Source: JAOAIV01 sp038849555
GTDB taxonomy: Archaea > Thermoproteota > Bathyarchaeia > Bathyarchaeales > Bathycorpusculaceae
Length of the DNA stretch: 64,000 bases
Reading direction: 5' to 3'
Assembly: GCA_038849555.1 (NCBI GenBank)
Contig: JAWCMT010000003.1
Span: 7,612-71,611, forward strand
Positions 52,015 through 60,300 of this stretch are shown here, in pieces (position 1 is the first letter of the stretch; each line of letters begins with the position of its first letter). The notes under the pieces were generated by a model, which was not told the DNA's origin, did not search any database, and saw only the letters and a program-made list of their open reading frames with translations. The position numbers were made by a program, and so were the translations under genes.

Positions 52015-52909
52015 GCCCTATTCCACTCCGCGTCTGTATAATTCCGCCTCGCCAGCACGCTGGATACCACGTACATGCGAGGGCAACTCTGCTGCTGCCT
52101 CGTTGAAGCTCTGTATGCTTGCGGTCATGCCACACCAAGCGTAAATGCTCAGGCATGAAGGCAGAAGCGTCTTGGTAGAAACCAAGAATGTATTCGCCGG
52201 TGATTATGGGCTCAGCGCTTTGCTCTTTAACCTGAAGCGATTCAAGGATTTGGATGTTTGTTTCCGTTATGCCCGGCACAGCTACCAAGCTGATTTCAGC
52301 GTTGCATAAGCCATGCGGAACCTTTCCGTCAACGATGTCTATTGTTTCGTAGTCTGCGCCGACGCTCACATGCCTAATTAGGCCTCTGCGGATTTTCTCG
52401 GCGATTTCCTCATCGTAGATTTCCGCGTTGTACCATAAACGCTGCCTGTCCCACTCGGTTTTTGTGACTTTGCCCACCGCATTCTCAGCAGTTACATGCT
52501 CAATGTAAACAGGCGCACCCGCAAGCTTGGCGGAGAAGGCTTCAATCTCGTCTGGCGTGTAGATGTTGAAGTTTCGGCTCATACCTACGGTCATGGCTAT
52601 GCCGCGTATGCGTAGCGGTTTCTGCAGCATTTTCTCGGCGATGGCGAATGGTAGAACAGCGTAGACATGCTCTTTAGTTGGCGTGTGATGCTTTTCGAAC
52701 CATTCTTTGGCTTTTTCCATGGTCCAGCCTTTGTCTTTTTCAAACAGGTAGCTGACCACTTCCATGGTGTGCTTTCCTTTTTGTTTGCCTACTATTGCTT
52801 TGATGCCTTCCTTCTCGTTTAACGTGATTGTTTTAAGAGTGTCTGTTTGGAACTCCGCAACATCGCGGTGTCCGCTTCTGATGTATTGCTCCGTGTTTTC
52901 CCATGGCAT
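51860..52909 (-). CDS. HK97-type prohead protease-like protein, C-terminus probably aberrant
   Basis: 349 aa frame. Residues about 75-230 show a caudoviral prohead-protease core: His in PVYIEHVTAENAVGKVTKTE, Ser in GLIRHVSVGADYE and Glu in CNAEISLVAVPGITETNI. An N-terminal segment (AIAEKMLQKPLRIRGIAMTV) precedes it. After about residue 260 the composition turns Arg/Cys/Trp/Gly-rich. This part overlaps, in another frame, both a protein-like small ORF and the start of the tail gene. The tail of this frame is therefore probably read-through after a deletion or frameshift. Confidence 0.65.
   Translation of the reverse strand: MPWENTEQYIRSGHRDVAEFQTDTLKTITLNEKEGIKAIVGKQKGKHTMEVVSYLFEKDKGWTMEKAKEWFEKHHTPTKEHVYAVLPFAIAEKMLQKPLRIRGIAMTVGMSRNFNIYTPDEIEAFSAKLAGAPVYIEHVTAENAVGKVTKTEWDRQRLWYNAEIYDEEIAEKIRRGLIRHVSVGADYETIDIVDGKVPHGLCNAEISLVAVPGITETNIQILESLQVKEQSAEPIITGEYILGFYQDASAFMPEHLRLVWHDRKHTELQRGSSRVALACTWYPACWRGGIIQTRSGIGHEREPTGGGDSVWQYGAAAGRRNRAPCASGLHQRGKQFRDATAELGRQIQP
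52018..52128 (-). CDS. Small ORF between protease and tail genes
   Basis: 36 aa from ATG 52128 to TAG 52018, ending 3 bp before the tail gene ATG. The translation (MTASIQSFNEAAAELPSHVR, then GIQRAGEAELYRRGVE) is amphipathic and balanced, unlike the protease frame over the same bases. It could be a real short virus protein, or the tail of a longer one joined by deletion. Confidence 0.4.
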   Translation of the reverse strand: MTASIQSFNEAAAELPSHVRGIQRAGEAELYRRGVE

Positions 52910-53048
52910 TTTTCTTAGACCTCACACAACTGATACCAGATTAATATACGAGGAAAGTGAAAAGGCAAATTGTACTGCAGCGTGGCCCATCGGGTGACTA
53001 ACGTGTGGGCTACTGCGCGGGGTTAAACCTAAAAAAAGGGTGTGTGCT

Positions 53049-53237
53049 ATGCCGAGGAAATGTGTGGTCAAGGTTGTATTAAGCAAGGAGCAACGGGAGA
53101 TTCTTAGCGAGTTAGCGAGACGATTAGGCGCCAGCGAAAGTGAGACTTTGCGGTTGGCGCTGATGGATTACGCTAAAGAGTTAAGCCTTATGAAGGAAAG
53201 TATACATCGAGGAAAGAACCAGAATGTAAATTTCTAA
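53049..53237 (+). CDS. Ribbon-helix-helix/CopG-like protein
   Basis: 62 aa from ATG 53049 (GTG 53040 adds three residues). RKCVVKVVLSKEQREILSEL then ARRLGASESETLRLALMDYA is the strand-helix-turn-helix of CopG-like regulators. It diverges from the prohead protease gene with 139 bp between starts and may have been the virus regulator. A toxin partner is not evident. Confidence 0.7.
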   Translation: MPRKCVVKVVLSKEQREILSELARRLGASESETLRLALMDYAKELSLMKESIHRGKNQNVNF

Positions 53238-53382
53238 TATGCTTCTATTTTTTCATTTTTCTGGTTCCGATTCGGTGTCTACAAATAAAGCTAAATTTGA
53301 ATTAACTTTAAATGTATAAGTGCCATAGCATATGCACAAGCCATCAGGCCAAAGCGGCTAAAACAAGCGGGGTGCGCGAAAA

Positions 53383-53733
53383 TTGGCGAAAAACTCAGCA
53401 GAGTTCGACGAGATTTTATTAAACGCCATCGATGAAGCTTTAAATTCTCTGGGTGAATCTGTAAAGCATTCAATTTACTTCCACATAGAGAGCAAATTCT
53501 ATGTGCCAAGAAACAGAATTCCAGAAAACCTAGAAGAATTTCAGGGTGCACTTGAAAAAATCTTCGGTACAGGTGCGCGGTTTATAGAGATTTTAATCAT
53601 GAAAAATCTGCATTCAAAAATTGGGCTTCCGCTCAAAATAGAAGACACGCAACTTGAATTTGTTAAGTACGTTGACGCAGCGAGGGAAGGGTTCATGAAA
53701 AAGCGCGTGCACGCAGACATTAATAGTTATTAA
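53383..53733 (+). CDS. Archaeal signal-output-domain-like protein (NitrOD5-like)
   Basis: 116 aa from TTG 53383. The pattern EILLNAIDEALNSLGESVKH, then SIYFHIESKFYVPRNRIPEN, GALEKIFGTGARFIEILIMK and LEFVKYVDAAREGF resembles a domain found in archaeal one- and two-component proteins, which I recall as NitrOD5. It lies 87 bp upstream of a receiver protein on the same strand, which fits. The function is not known, and identification is tentative. Confidence 0.5.
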   Translation: MAKNSAEFDEILLNAIDEALNSLGESVKHSIYFHIESKFYVPRNRIPENLEEFQGALEKIFGTGARFIEILIMKNLHSKIGLPLKIEDTQLEFVKYVDAAREGFMKKRVHADINSY

Positions 53734-53820
53734 CCAAGTAATGCAAATTCATATCAAAAGTTCATAAAGGCTTTATCAATGCTATAATGCTTCTATTAGC
53801 CAAGTTGAAGTGAAAGAAGT

Positions 53821-54291
53821 ATGAGCGAAGCGGCGAGAATCCTAGTTATTGATGACGATGAGAACATAAGGAAAGTGTTGAAGACAATACTTGAAGACGA
53901 AGGATACATTGTTGACACGGCGGAGACGGCAAAAGAGAGCATAGAGAAAAGCGAGAAATCATTCTACAATGTGGCGCTTATCGACGTTCGCCTCCCAGAT
54001 ATGGAAGGCATTGAGTTGTTGCCAAAACTGCGCGACACCAAGCCAAAAATGCGAAAGGTAATAGTAACAGGATATCCAACGCTTCAAAACGCTATTGCTG
54101 CGGTGAATAAAGGCGCTGACGCTTACATAGTTAAGCCCTTTGAAGTGGACAAAATTCTTGAAACGATTCGTGAGCAGCTGAAGAAGCAAGAGGAAGAGGG
54201 GCGTTACAGCGAAGAAAAAGTCGTCGAATTTATTGAGACGCGCATCAAAGAGTTAGAGGCAACAGGCAAGAAAGCTGCAAAAAAGGCTTGA
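53821..54291 (+). CDS. Response regulator receiver protein
   Basis: 156 aa CheY-like receiver. The phospho-acceptor is Asp55 (VALIDVRLPDMEG), acidic D11-D13 (VIDDDEN), switch Thr83 (VIVTGYPT) and Lys105 (YIVKPFE). Beyond residue 125 a helical tail (QEEEGRYSEEKVVEFIETRI, then Lys-rich end) replaces an output domain. No histidine kinase lies nearby. The upstream protein may be its output partner, which is inference. Confidence 0.93.
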   Translation: MSEAARILVIDDDENIRKVLKTILEDEGYIVDTAETAKESIEKSEKSFYNVALIDVRLPDMEGIELLPKLRDTKPKMRKVIVTGYPTLQNAIAAVNKGADAYIVKPFEVDKILETIREQLKKQEEEGRYSEEKVVEFIETRIKELEATGKKAAKKA

Positions 54292-54327
54292 GCGGTCGCG
54301 ACAATCTCAGTAAAAGCGCCCATGAAG

Positions 54328-54343
54328 CGCGATTATAATCGCG
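54328..54343. promoter_or_regulatory. 16-bp perfect palindrome after the receiver gene
   Basis: CGCGATTATAATCGCG is a perfect palindrome 37 bp after the receiver stop codon. It could be an operator or form a stem in the transcript end. No copy was noticed elsewhere in the window. Confidence 0.4.
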
Positions 54344-54609
54344 GGAGCATAGAAATAAGTGCTTATACAAGTTTCTTGTTTATAATTTTTTTCAGGTACT
54401 TCGGAAGTAAACGTTTCGCTATTCTGGGTATTTTGAAAAATAGACGGTGAAATAAATTTTTTGAGCTTATATAGTGATTCCAAATCTTTAACGGCTAAAG
54501 TTACGTGATAAGCTTCGACTTAGCCGTCGCATACTCAACTTAGTTATGTATATTTTAGATGGCTGCAAGCTCGCTTATTTCGTTTAAGATGTAAACAATA
54601 ATTAATATT

Positions 54610-54659
54610 ACACTACCATTAGTGTTAATAGTGTGCTGCTATACACTATAGCCATGTGT
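54610..54659 (+). promoter_or_regulatory. Pair of NrdR-box-like palindromes before nrdR
   Basis: Box 1, ACACTACCATTAGTGT (54610-54625), matches the NrdR-box pattern (ACAC-8 bp-GTGT) with a perfect outer palindrome. Box 2, ACACTATAGCCATGTGT (54643-54659), has the same arms with a 9-bp middle. Centres are about 33 bp apart, close to three helix turns, the known spacing of paired NrdR boxes. They end 9 bp before the nrdR start, so autoregulation of nrdR-nrdD-nrdG is likely. Confidence 0.75.
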
Positions 54660-54667
54660 GATTAACT

Positions 54668-55114
54668 GTGAAATGCCCATACTGCGGATCTGACGAGTTC
54701 AAAACTTTGGAAACACGCGATTCACCAGACAACACTACGCGGCGACGGAAAGAATGCGTCAACTGCGGAAAACGCTTCACCACCTACGAGTACGTGGAAA
54801 CAGTCGAACTCATGGTGCGCAAGAAAGACGGCAAACTTGAACGTTTCGACGTGAACAAGATAATCCGCGGTTTACAGAAAGCCTGCGAAAAACGACCCGT
54901 AACCATGGAGCAGATCAACGAGTTAGCAAGCCGCGTACGCCAAGACCTCATGCTGAAAGGCAAAGAAGAAGTAACATCCAGAGAAATCGGCGACCTAGTC
55001 ATGAAATACCTGAAAACGCTTGACCGCATCGCGTACATCCGCTTCGCTAGCGTATACAAGCAGTTTGAAGAGCCTGAAGACTTCAGGCGAGTACTCCTTG
55101 AGGTGAAAAAATGA
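54668..55114 (+). CDS. nrdR: Ribonucleotide reductase repressor NrdR
   Basis: 148 aa from GTG 54668. Zinc ribbon (C3, C6, C30 and C33: MKCPYCGSDEF, RRKECVNCGKRF), then an ATP cone (VRKKDGKLERFDVNKIIRGL, then VTSREIGDLVMKYLKTLDRI). NrdR senses ATP/dATP and represses reductase genes. It is mainly bacterial, with few archaeal cases. It overlaps nrdD by 4 bp. The box pair upstream supports function. Confidence 0.95.
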   Translation: MKCPYCGSDEFKTLETRDSPDNTTRRRKECVNCGKRFTTYEYVETVELMVRKKDGKLERFDVNKIIRGLQKACEKRPVTMEQINELASRVRQDLMLKGKEEVTSREIGDLVMKYLKTLDRIAYIRFASVYKQFEEPEDFRRVLLEVKK

Positions 55115-57237
55115 AATTTGTACGAAAACGTGATGGAAAATTAGAACCCTTTGATCAGGATCGTATAACAAACGCCATTTGGAAAGCCGCCAAAGCTGTG
55201 GGCGGAAAAGACCGTGAACAAGCGAAGCGCATAAGCGACCAAGTTGTCGCTGAGTTGCACAGGCGCTTCGGCGAAGACGGCTGCCCCACAGTGGAGGAAA
55301 TCCAAGATATAGTTGAAAAAATGCTTATTGAGAATGGCCATGCGCGAACAGCCAAGGCGTACATCCTCTATAGAAAGCAGCATCAGGACATGCGGGAGCT
55401 AGCTGCGCTTTTAAGCTCCGCGGACATGGTTGACCAGTATTTGGAGATTGAGGATTGGCGGGTTAAAGAGAACTCGAATATGAGCTATTCACTGCAGGGC
55501 TTGAACAATTACCTTTCATCAACTATCATCGCCAAGTACTGGATATCTCGGATTTACCCTTCGGAAATTGCTGAAGCACACTTTTCAGGCGATATCCATA
55601 TTCACGACTTGGGCGTTTTGGGCCCCTACTGCGTCGGTTGGAACCTCAGCGATTTGCTGCTTTCCGGTTTCGGCGGCGTTGCAGGCAAGATTGAAAGCAA
55701 ACCCGCGAAGCATTTCAGAACAGCGCTGGGCCAAGTGGTTAACTTTTTCTATACGCTTCAGGGCGAGGCGGCAGGCGCGCAGGCATTTAGCAACTTTGAC
55801 ACTTACTTGGCGCCGTTTATACGTTACGACCATCTAAGCCAGAAAGAGGTTGAGCAAGCACTGCAGGAGTTCTTCTTTAACATGAACGTGCCGACCCGTG
55901 TTGGCTTTCAAACACCGTTCACCAATGTAACTTTGGATTTGACAATTCCAGATTTCATGAAAGACGAGGCGGTGCTCTTCAACGGAAAACTTACCGAGGA
56001 TACATACGGCGACATGGCTGACGAAATGCAGATGTTCAACTTGGCCTTTGCCGAGATTTTACGCCAAGGCGATGCAAGAGGCAGAGTTTTCACTTTCCCA
56101 ATACCCACGTACAACATAACCAAGGATTTTCCATGGGACTCCCCTGTTACGGAAGCAATTTTTGAGGTAACAGCAAAGTACGGCGTGCCCTACTTCTCAA
56201 ACTTCGTTAACAGCGATCTGCATCCTGAAGATGTACGTAGCATGTGCTGTCGCCTACGCATTGACAACCGCGAACTGCGCAAACGTGGAGGAGGCTTCTT
56301 CGGCGCTAACCCGTTAACGGGCTCTATCGGCGTGGTCACCATTAACATGCCGCGCATTGGTTACTTATCCAAGGACGAAGAGGAGTTCTTCCAGCGTTTA
56401 GAAGCTATTATGGAAATAGCCAAAACCAGCTTGGAGATCAAGCGCAAAGTGCTTGAGGCTTTTACTGAGAAGGGCTTGTACCCGTATTCACGTCGGTATC
56501 TGCGTAACATCAAAGAGGGCTACGGCAAATACTGGAAAAACCACTTCTCCACCATAGGCTTAGTCGGCATAAATGAGGCTATCGTGAATCTGCTGGGCGT
56601 GAACATTGCGTCGAAGGAAGGTAAGGAATTCGCTATCAAAATACTCAAATTCATGCGCGAGCGGCTAGCAGACTTCCAAGAGGAAACAGGCAACATCTAC
56701 AATTTGGAGGCGACACCAGCAGAGGGCACTTCCTACAGGCTTGCGCGCATCGACAAGCGCAGGTATCCCGAAATCATTGTGGCAAATGAGCGGTACGTGG
56801 CGGCTAAACACGCTGAGCCCTTCTACACGAACTCTTCGCAGTTGCCAGTGGACTATGAAGGCGACTTGTTCGAGGCGCTGGAGCATCAGGAAAGCCTGCA
56901 GACGCTTTACACTGGCGGCACAGTCTTCCACATCTTCCTCGGCGAACGCCTGCACTCATGGAAGTCAGCTGCGGAGCTTATCAAGAAGGTAACTTGGAAC
57001 TCACGCTTGCCCTATTTCACGTTAACGCCCACGTTCAGCATATGCCCCACGCATGGCTACATAAGCGGTGAGCACAAGCGATGCCCAATATGCAGCGCCA
57101 GTTGCGAAGTTTACTCACGTGTTGTTGGTTATCTACGACCAGTAGACCAGTGGAACGATGGGAAGCAAGCGGAGTTTGCAATCCGCAAAACCTTTGACAA
57201 GTCTGCCATGATGGTGACCGTGCCCGTTTCCGCCTAA
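55111..57237 (+). CDS. nrdD: Anaerobic ribonucleoside-triphosphate reductase NrdD
   Basis: 708 aa glycyl-radical enzyme making dNTPs without oxygen. An N-terminal ATP cone (MKFVRKRDGKLEPFDQDRIT) gives allosteric control. DIHIHDLG and FNFDTYLAPF-like segments are in the barrel, the zinc site is CPTHGY / CPICSASC, and the radical glycine is Gly673 in SRVVGYLRPVDQWNDGK. No intein, normal length. It is translated from an ATG overlapping the nrdR stop. Confidence 0.97.
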   Translation: MKFVRKRDGKLEPFDQDRITNAIWKAAKAVGGKDREQAKRISDQVVAELHRRFGEDGCPTVEEIQDIVEKMLIENGHARTAKAYILYRKQHQDMRELAALLSSADMVDQYLEIEDWRVKENSNMSYSLQGLNNYLSSTIIAKYWISRIYPSEIAEAHFSGDIHIHDLGVLGPYCVGWNLSDLLLSGFGGVAGKIESKPAKHFRTALGQVVNFFYTLQGEAAGAQAFSNFDTYLAPFIRYDHLSQKEVEQALQEFFFNMNVPTRVGFQTPFTNVTLDLTIPDFMKDEAVLFNGKLTEDTYGDMADEMQMFNLAFAEILRQGDARGRVFTFPIPTYNITKDFPWDSPVTEAIFEVTAKYGVPYFSNFVNSDLHPEDVRSMCCRLRIDNRELRKRGGGFFGANPLTGSIGVVTINMPRIGYLSKDEEEFFQRLEAIMEIAKTSLEIKRKVLEAFTEKGLYPYSRRYLRNIKEGYGKYWKNHFSTIGLVGINEAIVNLLGVNIASKEGKEFAIKILKFMRERLADFQEETGNIYNLEATPAEGTSYRLARIDKRRYPEIIVANERYVAAKHAEPFYTNSSQLPVDYEGDLFEALEHQESLQTLYTGGTVFHIFLGERLHSWKSAAELIKKVTWNSRLPYFTLTPTFSICPTHGYISGEHKRCPICSASCEVYSRVVGYLRPVDQWNDGKQAEFAIRKTFDKSAMMVTVPVSA

Positions 57238-57254
57238 AAAAAGAGTGAAGGCGC

Positions 57255-57932
57255 ATGAAGTTCAGCGGCTTACAGAAAACCAGCCTCATCGACTACCCGA
57301 ACAAGATAGCCTCGGTGCTCTTCACGCCGGGCTGCAACCTCCGCTGCCCTTTCTGCCATAACTGGCGCATAGTTGTTGACCCGAAGCCGCCGTTTCTGCA
57401 GGAAGCCGTAGCGCTGGAGCTGCTGGAAAGCCGCAAGAAATACGTGGACGCTGTCGTGGTGACTGGCGGCGAGCCGACAATGCACAGCGAACTGCCAAGG
57501 TTTCTGGCTAAGCTGAAAGAACGCGGCTTCGAGGTTAAGCTGGACACGAACGGCTTCTACCCTGAAGTGCTGGAGGAATGCTTGCCCCATGTGGATTACG
57601 TGGCTTTAGACGTGAAAACCTCGCTGGAGAAGTACAAGCAGCTAGGCGCGCAGGACACGGCAGGGCTGATGCGCACGGTTGAGATTTTGAAGACGGGCAA
57701 AGTACCCTACGAGTTCAGAACCACGGTTGTGCCCGAATTGGTTACGGCCGCGGATGTGGAGCGCATAGGCGAAATAGTGAAAGGCGCCAAAACATACGCG
57801 CTCCAGCAGTTCGTGCCGCAGGATACGCTGGACAAGCGGTTTGAAGCGCTTAGGCCGTATGCGCCAGAAACTATAGCTGAATTCGCAGAGACCATTAAAA
57901 AATACGCTGAAAACATTGTTCTACGGATATAG
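57255..57932 (+). CDS. nrdG: NrdD-activating radical-SAM protein NrdG
   Basis: 225 aa. The radical-SAM cluster motif is CNLRCPFCHNW (CxxxCxxC), with VVTGGEPTMHSELP and KLDTNGFYPEVLEE. It makes the glycyl radical on NrdD. It starts 17 bp after nrdD, so the three nrd genes form one operon. This is the longer archaeal/anaerobe form, about 50 residues above E. coli NrdG. Confidence 0.93.
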   Translation: MKFSGLQKTSLIDYPNKIASVLFTPGCNLRCPFCHNWRIVVDPKPPFLQEAVALELLESRKKYVDAVVVTGGEPTMHSELPRFLAKLKERGFEVKLDTNGFYPEVLEECLPHVDYVALDVKTSLEKYKQLGAQDTAGLMRTVEILKTGKVPYEFRTTVVPELVTAADVERIGEIVKGAKTYALQQFVPQDTLDKRFEALRPYAPETIAEFAETIKKYAENIVLRI

Positions 57933-58040
57933 GCTTGGCATCCCTCTTTTTCTTCAAAAATAGTCAATAACTGCTTCACGCAGTTATTCCGCGATGGTTC
58001 TCAGTTAAACCGATAAAATAGATGTTGATTTTTCCAAGCG

Positions 58041-59402
58041 CTAAAGACTTAAAGTAAAACCGAAAAAGCTGAGCTCAATCCATAGAACCAGCGACGCCAC
58101 CGCCACTTCTGCGATGGATAGGATGGAGCCTACCTTCAAGTAGTCTTTCAAGCCTATTCTAACGCCTTTGCGCTTCATTGTTTCCAGCCACATGAGAATC
58201 GCCAAAGAGCCTAATGGGAAAAAGTGTGGGCCAAGATTGTTTCCGATGATGTTGGAGAAAACCAGCCCAGTCAACGCTTGCCCGCTCAGGCCAGCAGTTG
58301 CCGCCGCGTGCCGTATCGCCATCAAACCGAGAATAGTCATGGGCCAATTGTTCATGAAACTCGCGCCAACCGTCACCACCAAACTTGGCGCCAGTACGCC
58401 GAACACCGAAGGAAATGCGCTGGTTACCATAAGCGCGGAAGCCAGCAGTTCAGTAATGCCTGCATTCCTTAAGCCTTGAACGACAAGGAAAATGCTAAGC
58501 ATGAAAAGCACGATGTCCCAGTTGATTTCCTTCGCCAGCGCCCTCAAGCCTTTGCTTTCACCGCTGAAGCTCACTGCGCCACGAAGCGACATCCAATAAA
58601 CAGCCCAAAGAAACAGCGCGCCTGAGCAGATCACTATGGAAACGGGAACGCGGCTCCATGAGGCTAAAACATAGCCGATGTCAATCGCAATTAATGTGGC
58701 AATACTTACCTTCAGCAATTTAGGCGCAATAGACTGCGTTCCATTAGACAAAACATTCGCAAGTTCGGCATCATATGTCGTCGGAATTTTCTTCCTAAAG
58801 AAAACATAAACCAGTAACAGGCTACTTGCAATGGTTGCCACAGCAACAGGCGCCATAAACACCAAATGGTCAACAAAACTGTATTTGAAGAAATCTGCGC
58901 TCACAATGTTAATCGGGTTACTCGTAATCAGCGGCATAGCCGCGGTATCCGCGATAAGACCGGCGGAAAAAAGATATGCCAGCCGCCCGTTTGCATCAAT
59001 TTTCAATTGGCTAATAATCTCCAGAACAATGGGTGTGAGAATCAGCACAGCGCTGTCATTGGCGAATAGTATGCTTACCGCAGCCGTCAGTAACGAAACA
59101 TAGAAGTAAAGGCGCACGCCGCTTCCGCCTGCCAGCTTTACCACCCGCAACGCAGCCCACTTGAAAAAACCCATAGCGTCAAGCACTACCGAGAAGGCGA
59201 CTATGCCTATGAACGCCAAAGCAGCATCCCAAATATCCAAGAACGCTTGTGCCGCTTCACCCGGCGACACTGTGCCGAGCAGCAACGACGCGGCAGCGCC
59301 TATGCCGGCAGCGTAGCCCAGTTTTAAACCGCGTGGACGCTTAATCATTAAAAAAAGGGTAACCACGAAAACGCCTAGCGCCGCCACACCCAAGTAATCC
59401 AT
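58041..59402 (-). CDS. ArsB/SLC13-type anion permease
   Basis: 453 aa with about 11-12 membrane helices. SILFANDSAVLILTPIVLEI, then ADTAAMPLITSNPINIVSAD and FMNNWPMTILGLMAI are the paired re-entrant loop motifs of the ArsB/NhaD/SLC13 (IT) superfamily. Arsenite export, sodium/proton exchange and anion uptake are all possible. No ars regulator or ArsA is near, so arsenic resistance is not supported. The gene stands alone. Confidence 0.85.
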   Translation of the reverse strand: MDYLGVAALGVFVVTLFLMIKRPRGLKLGYAAGIGAAASLLLGTVSPGEAAQAFLDIWDAALAFIGIVAFSVVLDAMGFFKWAALRVVKLAGGSGVRLYFYVSLLTAAVSILFANDSAVLILTPIVLEIISQLKIDANGRLAYLFSAGLIADTAAMPLITSNPINIVSADFFKYSFVDHLVFMAPVAVATIASSLLLVYVFFRKKIPTTYDAELANVLSNGTQSIAPKLLKVSIATLIAIDIGYVLASWSRVPVSIVICSGALFLWAVYWMSLRGAVSFSGESKGLRALAKEINWDIVLFMLSIFLVVQGLRNAGITELLASALMVTSAFPSVFGVLAPSLVVTVGASFMNNWPMTILGLMAIRHAAATAGLSGQALTGLVFSNIIGNNLGPHFFPLGSLAILMWLETMKRKGVRIGLKDYLKVGSILSIAEVAVASLVLWIELSFFGFTLSL

Positions 59403-59733
59403 GACTCAGATACCATGCCCGTTTATTTTGGAAGAAGCGATGCCTTCATATATAAAAAAATAATGTGCAAGACAGCTAAAACCCAATGTAACTGCTTATG
59501 CCTGCAGTAGTTAATTAAAAATGGCATAGTGCTGCGGCTACCGGCGATTTTGGGGAAGCGTCATTTTGAAGCCGGCCTAAGTTGAAAATGGCACTTCACT
59601 TTTTGTCAATAGCGCTGTTACTTCATGGCTAGAAAAGCTTAATTGCCAAGTAAGCATTTGCTAAATCGAAAAACTTGAGATTGTAAAACACAGCTTGCAA
59701 GAAAGGTAAGTGGAAGCGAGGTGAACAATAAGT
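59403..59733 (+). other. Intergenic region upstream of the eL22-like gene
   Basis: 331 bp between divergent genes, A/T-rich with T and A runs. It should hold the promoters of the permease and the eL22-like gene. A purine-rich AGCGAGGTGA lies just before ATG 59734 as its ribosome site. I see no coding sequence. Confidence 0.4.
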
Positions 59734-60003
59734 ATGGTGGATATGATAGTTGATGCCGCTGAACTTAAAGATGAAGGAAAAGATGTAATTCAAGCACTTG
59801 CCAACTTCATGAAGGAAAAAACAGCAGCCGAGGTCACAGCTGAATCAAATAAGGTTACAGTTAAAGGTGAAATCGCTAAAAAGCATCTACGGGTGCTCGT
59901 GAAGAAGTTCTTGCACAAGCAGGGATTGAATGACTACTTTAGAGTCATAAGCGGCGAAGAAAACACGCTGAAAATCAAAGAAAGAAAACTTGAAGAAGAC
60001 TAG
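59734..60003 (+). CDS. eL22-like ribosomal protein
   Basis: 89 aa from ATG 59734, with GAGGTGA upstream. Residues 3-35 (MIVDAAELKDEGKDVIQALA) and 40-89 line up with eukaryotic eL22. In particular KVTVKGEIAKKHLRVLVKKF, HKQGLNDYFRVISG and an acidic end follow human RPL22 ([34 protein letters not shown], acidic tail). eL22 binds 28S rRNA at the tunnel exit side. It was long thought to be eukaryote-only, with archaeal homologs reported in Asgards and a few others. It lacks the basic N-terminal tail. The match is from recalled sequence. Confidence 0.78.
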   Translation: MVDMIVDAAELKDEGKDVIQALANFMKEKTAAEVTAESNKVTVKGEIAKKHLRVLVKKFLHKQGLNDYFRVISGEENTLKIKERKLEED

Positions 60004-60183
60004 ACCACATTCCATGGGAAAACAGCTTTCATTTCGCAAACAATTATTCAACTTTATTATCACGTAAAGACGCTGGGGAACTATCCTGAAAGCTTAATCC
60101 AGCGGTGCACCATAGCATTACACTCTGCACGTTTCAATGATAATCGATGTCGCTTAGCTACTTAACTACTGCCGCTGGATAGG

Positions 60184-60231
60184 CCCTCTATAGGTTTCTG
60201 CATTGATTGGCTAATAGCCGCCAAATATGAA
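60184..60231 (+). repeat. 48-bp intergenic repeat, copy 2
   Basis: Same orientation and 47 of 48 bases as 36899-36946. Here the hairpin reads GGCTAATAGCC. It lies 69 bp upstream of the parvulin gene start. The flanks of the two copies differ, so the unit seems defined. Confidence 0.9.
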
Positions 60232-60300
60232 AGCGATTCGGTTGCTTTAAGCGCAACGCTGGTAAAGAGTTATTAAGTGAAAATGCGTTTATTGTAGGCT

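Larger units (their letters stand above)
50247..53237. mobile_element. Degraded head-tail provirus remnant
   Basis: A short run of virus-type genes: prohead protease, a small ORF, a tail-hub-like protein and two RHH regulators. Terminase, portal, capsid, integrase and most tail genes are missing. The prohead protease frame runs into the tail gene without an intervening head module, suggesting a large internal deletion. No flanking attachment repeats were found. The outer limits are approximate. Confidence 0.6.

Noticed and set aside
51860..52120. C-terminal 85 or so residues of the prohead protease frame as real protein
   Set aside because: Unusual Arg/Cys/Trp content and overlap with two better frames suggest read-through past a lost stop.
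58041..59402. Arsenite exporter call
   Set aside because: Only superfamily motifs are seen and no ars regulator, reductase or ArsA is near, so a general permease label is safer.
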